From Undibacterium sp. (GTDB lineage: Bacteria > Pseudomonadota > Gammaproteobacteria > Burkholderiales > Burkholderiaceae_D), in NCBI GenBank assembly GCA_030645915.1, contig JAUSNO010000033.1, positions 1-64,000 of the forward strand: 64,000 bases of DNA. The letters are read 5' to 3'. The notes beneath the pieces were generated by a model that was not told the origin of the DNA, did no database searches, and worked only from the letters and a program-made list of their open reading frames with translations. The translations under genes and the position numbers were made by a program. Of the stretch, positions 59,806 through 64,000 are shown in pieces. Numbering within the stretch: the first letter of the stretch is position 1; each line of letters begins with the position of its first letter.

Positions 59806-61206
59806 ATGAAGTCTTCTATGAAAAACGCTCTTGCCTTAAGTCTGGTTTTTGTCTCCGCTTACAGCGTTGCAGGCGAATTTCGCCTCCCTGCCTTCGAGAC
59901 CAGCAAACTATCCAATGGCCTGACGGTCATGTTAATGGAACGCCATGATGTGCCTTTGATCGCCATGCGCGCCGTACTCAAGGCAGGTGCCGTGAGCGAT
60001 GGCCAGCAAGCCGGCCTGGCGAATCTGACGGGCGACGCCTTGCTGCTGGGTAGTGCCAGATACGATAAGAAGACCATCGATCAGGCCTTTGATTTTCGTG
60101 GCGCACGGATCAGCAGCATGACAGGCGCCGAATCAACCTCCTTGACGGTTGATTTCGCCAGGGACGATGCCGCCAGCTTGTTGCCAATGGTGGCAGATGT
60201 GTTACTGCAACCTGGCTTTGACGAGGCAGAATTTGCCAAGCTGCGCGCCCGTACTGTAGATGGGCTCAAGCAAGCCAAAGAAAGTCCGCGCAATGTCGCG
60301 CAAACTTATTACCGCAGCATGCTGTTCGGGGATGGCGCTTACGGCAATCCTGTTTCTGGCAGTACCGCCAGCGTCACCGCCTTGCAGCGCAGTGATGCAC
60401 AAAGCTTCCATGCTAATTACTATCGCCCTGAGAATGCCGCACTGATAGTCGTCGGCGACTTTTCGCCAGCGGCCATGCGTGCGCAGTTAGAGGCTTTGTT
60501 TGGCCAATGGAAAGTGGCAGGCACAATCCCGGCGGCGGCTGTCACTGGCAAGGTAAAGGCGGATAAGGCGCGTGTCTGGCTGGTCAATAAATCGGATGCG
60601 GCTGAAACTACCTTTCTGTTCGGTGGCGCGGGTATCGCCCGCAACGATCCCGATTACGTGCCGCTGCAAGTGCTCAACACCATACTTGGGGGGCGGTTTA
60701 CCTCGTGGCTGAACGATGAATTACGCGTCAATTCCGGCTTGACCTACGGCGCCAACAGCGCTTTTGCCCCTTTGTCGCAAAGCGGCTCGTTTGCGGTATC
60801 GAGCTTTACAGCGACACCGAAGACGCAAGCCGCATTGGCGCTGGCGAGCAAGACCTATCAACGGCTGTGGGATAAAGGCATCGATGCCGCCACGCTGGCG
60901 TCGGCCAAAGCCTACGTCAAGGGCCAGTACCCGCCACGTTTTGAAACCAATCAGCAACTGGCGGGTTTGCTCGGCGATATGTATGTCGCCAAAGTGGGGC
61001 GTGAACAGATTGATCATTTCATGCGCGATGTCGATAGCCTGACGCCAGACAAGGCCAAGCTGCTGGTGAACAAGCATTTTCCGCGCGACAAATTGCAAAT
61101 GCTGCTGATTGGCAAGGCGGAGGCGATACGCGGCATTGCCGCCCAATATGGCGAGGTGACCGAACTCGAGATCACCGCCAACGGCTTCGCGCCCTTGAGC
61201 AAATAA
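59806..61206 (+). CDS. M16 peptidase-like, non-catalytic partner
   Basis: A 466-residue M16 homologue with a signal peptide (MKSSMKNALALSLVFVSAYS). The position of the zinc motif reads GLANLTGDALL, so the HxxEH metal ligands are absent, as in the glycine-rich-loop subunits of bacterial M16 heterodimers and mitochondrial MPP-alpha. YRPENAALIVVGDF and GGRFTSWLNDELRVNSGLTY are conserved M16 C-half features. Start 59806 follows GGAGG at 59792, and lies four bases after the previous stop, so subunits should be co-translated. It forms a predicted heterodimer with the upstream protein. Confidence 0.9.
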   Translation: MKSSMKNALALSLVFVSAYSVAGEFRLPAFETSKLSNGLTVMLMERHDVPLIAMRAVLKAGAVSDGQQAGLANLTGDALLLGSARYDKKTIDQAFDFRGARISSMTGAESTSLTVDFARDDAASLLPMVADVLLQPGFDEAEFAKLRARTVDGLKQAKESPRNVAQTYYRSMLFGDGAYGNPVSGSTASVTALQRSDAQSFHANYYRPENAALIVVGDFSPAAMRAQLEALFGQWKVAGTIPAAAVTGKVKADKARVWLVNKSDAAETTFLFGGAGIARNDPDYVPLQVLNTILGGRFTSWLNDELRVNSGLTYGANSAFAPLSQSGSFAVSSFTATPKTQAALALASKTYQRLWDKGIDAATLASAKAYVKGQYPPRFETNQQLAGLLGDMYVAKVGREQIDHFMRDVDSLTPDKAKLLVNKHFPRDKLQMLLIGKAEAIRGIAAQYGEVTELEITANGFAPLSK

Positions 61207-61247
61207 ATGTGCAATAAAGAGTAGAGAAAAGTTAAAAAGAGACGTCT

Positions 61248-63722
61248 ATGGTTTGCAGCACGATTTTCACGATTCAGCGCACGCAACGTCTGCTGGCCAT
61301 GGTTGGGATAGCGCTATGCGCATGTACTGCGCTGGCGGCCAAGCTGGCTGACAATGCGTATCAGATGCCGCCGCCAGAATTGCAGGCTGTGGTGGATGCG
61401 CCGCGTGGCCCCCAGTTTAAGCTTGGGCCGCGCCGCAAGACGGCTTTGCTCATCAGCGTGCCGGGTTTGCCGAGCATTGCCGAAGTGGCGCAGCCAGAGC
61501 TGAGGCTGGCCGGCTTACGCATTCATCCGCGCACCCGTGCGGCCAGCCGCTTTGATTTTAGCAATGGGCTCAGCTTGCTCGATATTGCCAGCGGCAAGAT
61601 CCGCCAGATAAAAGGCTTGCCCGCCAAGGCGCGCATAGCAGACAGTTTATGGTCACCGGACGAGCAATGGGTGGCTTTTAGCCGCTGGGCAGATAACGGC
61701 GTTGAGCTGTGGTTGTTAGATGTAAAAAATGCCAGCGCAGAGCGCCTCATCAGCGAAAAATTGAACGCTGTGACAGGCTACGGGTTCTCCTGGCTGAACG
61801 GTTCTGAAGAATTATTGGTGCGTCTGCTACCCCTTCGCCAATCCAGGCTTCCGGTCGAAAAAACCATTCCAAACGGGCCCAATACTCAGGAAACCAGGGG
61901 CGGCAAGATCACCCAGAGCCGCACCTATCCGGACATGTTAAAGACCGCGCACGATGCCGATATGCTTGATTGGTATCTGCAAACGCAGCTGGCGATTGTC
62001 AATACCGACGGTGAGGTGCGCCGTATCGGGCCCGTCATGACACTGAGTAAGGTACAAGCGTCGCCAAACGGCAAGCTGATGCTAACGACACAATTGCGCC
62101 GACCGTATTCCACCATCCTGCCGATGGAAAGGTTCGGACAATTGATAGAGATCTGGAACGATCAGGGCAAAAAGATCAAGACCGTCGCCGAACGGCCGAT
62201 GCGCGAGCGTCTGCCTGGTGGTAATGACGCGGTACAGGCTGGGCCGCGTGATTTTGGCTGGCGCAATGATCAGCCTGCCACGCTCTATTGGCTGGAAGCG
62301 CAAGCCGGCGGCGATCCCGAGGCCAGCGTCAAGATTCATGACGTGCTGATGCAGCAGGCGGCACCGTTTAAGGCCGCACCGCAAGATTTGCTGGATCTTG
62401 CCTGGCGATTTAACTCGGTGCAGTGGGGTAACGACGGGCTCGCCCTGGTGACGGAAAGCTGGTGGAAGAGCAGGGACACGCGTACCTGGCGCATACAGCC
62501 TGGTTTTCCAAACAGTAAGCCGGAGTTAATCTTCAGCCGCAAGTCAGAGGATCAGTACGCGCACCCCGGCAACCCCGTCATGACGCTCAATCAATTCGGT
62601 CGTAGCGTATTGCGCACTAGCCCGGATGGATTTTCCCTGTTCTTGATCGGCGCAGGCGCCAGTCCTGAAGGCGAACGGCCTTTTCTCGATAAGCTCCATT
62701 TGGCTAGCGAGAAAACGACGCGTCTCTGGCGCTCCAAGGCGCCGTATTACGAAGAAGTCCTGGGGGTGCTTGATGACCGAGGCAATCAACTATTGACCAG
62801 CCGTGAATCGAATGACGAGCGGCCCAATTTATACGTGCGCCAGCTCGACAGCAGCATGCTACCGCGCGCATTGACGGCCTTTCCGCACCCGACGCCACAA
62901 TTCAAGGGCGTGCAAAAACGGATCTTGCGCTACGAGCGTGAAGATGGCGTAGAGCTCAGTGCCACCCTCTATCTGCCGCCCGGATACGATCCCCGGCGCG
63001 ATGGCCCGCGACCGATGTTGATGTGGGCATATCCGCGTGAGTTCAAGACGGCCGAGGCGGCCGGTCAGGTCAAGAGTTCACCCTACAAGTTCAATCGCAT
63101 TAATTTCAATGGCCCGCAGGTGATGCTGGCCCGTGGCTACTCGGTGCTCGACGATCCTGCCATGCCCATCATCGGCGAAGGCAGGGATGAGCCGAACGAT
63201 ACCTATATCGAACAATTAAAAATGAACGCAGAGGCGGCGGTCGAGGAAGTGGTGCGTATTGGGGTAGCCGAGCGCGGCCGCATTGCCATCGGCGGGCATA
63301 GTTACGGCGCCTTCATGGCCGCCAATCTGCTCGCCCACACCAGTTTGTTCCGCGCGGGAATTGCCCGCTCCGGTGCCTATAACCGTACCTTGACGCCGTT
63401 TGGCTTTCAGTCGGAAGAGCGTAACTTCTGGAAGGCCAAAGAGGCCTACCAGGCGATGGCACCGTTTAATTTTGCCAACAAGATAGAAGACCCGCTCCTG
63501 CTGATTCATGGCGAGCAGGACAATAACCCCGGCACCTCTCCGGTGCAAAGCGAGCGCATGTATCAGGCCCTGCAAGGCCTGGGCGCCACCACGCGGCTGG
63601 TGATGTTGCCCAATGAGAGCCACAGCTACCGTGCGCGCGAATCCGTCTTGCACATGCTATGGGAGCAAGATCAATGGCTCAACAAGTACGTCAAAAATGG
63701 CAAAGATAATCACGGAAAATGA
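61248..63722 (+). CDS. S9 family serine peptidase (prolyl-oligopeptidase type)
   Basis: An 824-residue exported peptidase. An N-terminal signal peptide contains RLLAMVGIALCACTALAA. A seven-bladed beta-propeller region makes up most of the first 600 residues. The C-terminal alpha/beta hydrolase domain has the Ser nucleophile in GGHSYGAFMA (about 685), Asp in IHGEQDNNPG (about 757) and His in NESHSYRA (about 792). The sequence resembles the glutamyl-endopeptidase-like S9 group. It follows the M16 pair by 41 bases and is probably in the same operon, completing periplasmic peptide breakdown. Confidence 0.9.
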   Translation: MVCSTIFTIQRTQRLLAMVGIALCACTALAAKLADNAYQMPPPELQAVVDAPRGPQFKLGPRRKTALLISVPGLPSIAEVAQPELRLAGLRIHPRTRAASRFDFSNGLSLLDIASGKIRQIKGLPAKARIADSLWSPDEQWVAFSRWADNGVELWLLDVKNASAERLISEKLNAVTGYGFSWLNGSEELLVRLLPLRQSRLPVEKTIPNGPNTQETRGGKITQSRTYPDMLKTAHDADMLDWYLQTQLAIVNTDGEVRRIGPVMTLSKVQASPNGKLMLTTQLRRPYSTILPMERFGQLIEIWNDQGKKIKTVAERPMRERLPGGNDAVQAGPRDFGWRNDQPATLYWLEAQAGGDPEASVKIHDVLMQQAAPFKAAPQDLLDLAWRFNSVQWGNDGLALVTESWWKSRDTRTWRIQPGFPNSKPELIFSRKSEDQYAHPGNPVMTLNQFGRSVLRTSPDGFSLFLIGAGASPEGERPFLDKLHLASEKTTRLWRSKAPYYEEVLGVLDDRGNQLLTSRESNDERPNLYVRQLDSSMLPRALTAFPHPTPQFKGVQKRILRYEREDGVELSATLYLPPGYDPRRDGPRPMLMWAYPREFKTAEAAGQVKSSPYKFNRINFNGPQVMLARGYSVLDDPAMPIIGEGRDEPNDTYIEQLKMNAEAAVEEVVRIGVAERGRIAIGGHSYGAFMAANLLAHTSLFRAGIARSGAYNRTLTPFGFQSEERNFWKAKEAYQAMAPFNFANKIEDPLLLIHGEQDNNPGTSPVQSERMYQALQGLGATTRLVMLPNESHSYRARESVLHMLWEQDQWLNKYVKNGKDNHGK

Positions 63723-63797
63723 GCGCCCTCAGGCGAGGTTCTCGCCTGATACCTTTAAAATACCTGAAATAATGGGAGTATAGGAATTTGTAGGCCT

Positions 63798-63822
63798 AAC
63801 ACGCACGTAGAACGTGCGTGTT
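63798..63822. repeat. Short palindrome sharing repeat core; possible terminator
   Basis: AACACGCACGT (63798-63808) and ACGTGCGTGTT (63812-63822) pair perfectly around AGA. The outer AACACGCAC matches copy 3 at 53364. It lies 76 bases after the S9 peptidase stop, with only a weak T-rich tail. Confidence 0.6.
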
Positions 63823-63936
63823 GGATCAAATTTTATTGATACTGCACCCTAGTATATTGCCAGCTCAAACTGTTGGCACAATGGCTAAATTTTCCTTTAT
63901 GATGTTTTTATCTTCTCTTCATCAACGGTCACCTTC

Positions 63937-64000
63937 ATGCTTAAAGCCATCATTCTCGACAATCAGGCGGTTGCGCGCGATCTTCTGACTTCTGTATTGA
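63937..64000 (+). CDS. Response-regulator-like receiver protein, 3' end outside window
   Basis: The first 21 codons read MLKAIILDNQAVARDLLTSV and then run off the right edge. A hydrophobic first strand ending in D followed by a helix is what a response-regulator receiver domain looks like. It is too short to be certain. No good ribosome site is obvious; a TATGAT at 63898-63903 might be a -10 box. Confidence 0.4.
   Translation, partial: MLKAIILDNQAVARDLLTSVL

Overview
The window is a chromosomal stretch of a betaproteobacterium, most likely a Burkholderiales / Oxalobacteraceae member close to Undibacterium or Herminiimonas. I infer this from the atpAGDC-hemE-priA order, the protein flavour, a phasin gene, a PEP-CTERM protein and large TonB-dependent receptors. 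The placement comes from recognition, not a database search. No prophage, CRISPR array, rRNA or complete insertion sequence is visible. One tRNA gene (Arg, CCG) is present.

Layout. 1-4.4 kb: the end of the F1Fo ATP synthase operon (atpA partial, atpG, atpD, atpC). 4.5-10 kb: a CoA-binding protein, a PPK2 kinase, hemE and priA. The AT-rich gaps on both sides of hemE carry DnaA-box-like 9-mers. 10-18 kb: a secreted M4 protease, a bactofilin-like protein, a TDT/SLAC1 transporter, an AtaL-like protein, a PhyH-type oxygenase and the Rep helicase. 18-25 kb: surface or envelope proteins (PEP-CTERM protein, TraB/GumN protein, IPT/TIG-metzincin lipoprotein, and a repeat-expanded head-GIN lipoprotein). 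25-33 kb: a hexose-6-phosphate mutarotase, a two-domain M16 peptidase, a ZntB-like transporter, a SirB2-like protein, and a GMC oxidoreductase divergent from an AraC regulator. 33-42 kb: a five-PAS histidine kinase, a periplasmic thioredoxin, SOS-controlled dinB, tRNA-Arg, a cytochrome c5 and a FadH-type dienoyl-CoA reductase. 42-52 kb: two TonB-dependent receptors, a chemoreceptor and a stand-alone TonB C-terminal domain. 52-56.5 kb: an MFS transporter followed by a 46-residue membrane protein, an Ada-AlkA/Ogt alkylation-repair pair and a phasin. 56.6-64 kb: a peptide-use locus (POT transporter, an M16 heterodimer pair and an S9 peptidase), then the start of a receiver-like gene.

The most distinctive features lie between genes or in repeat architecture. 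Four unrelated 140-240 bp elements have terminal inverted repeats, and three of them are near-complete hairpins. A palindromic repeat family recurs at 11.8, 30.6, 53.4 and 63.8 kb. Two DnaA-box clusters around hemE share an exact 18-bp core. A hairpin separates atpD from atpC. A lipoprotein is built from 13 repeats that alternate strictly between 20 and 19 residues. A small coupled membrane ORF follows the MFS gene. A candidate paired operator brackets the phasin promoter. I found no clearly novel multi-gene system. The repeats and the head-GIN protein are the best candidates for something undescribed.
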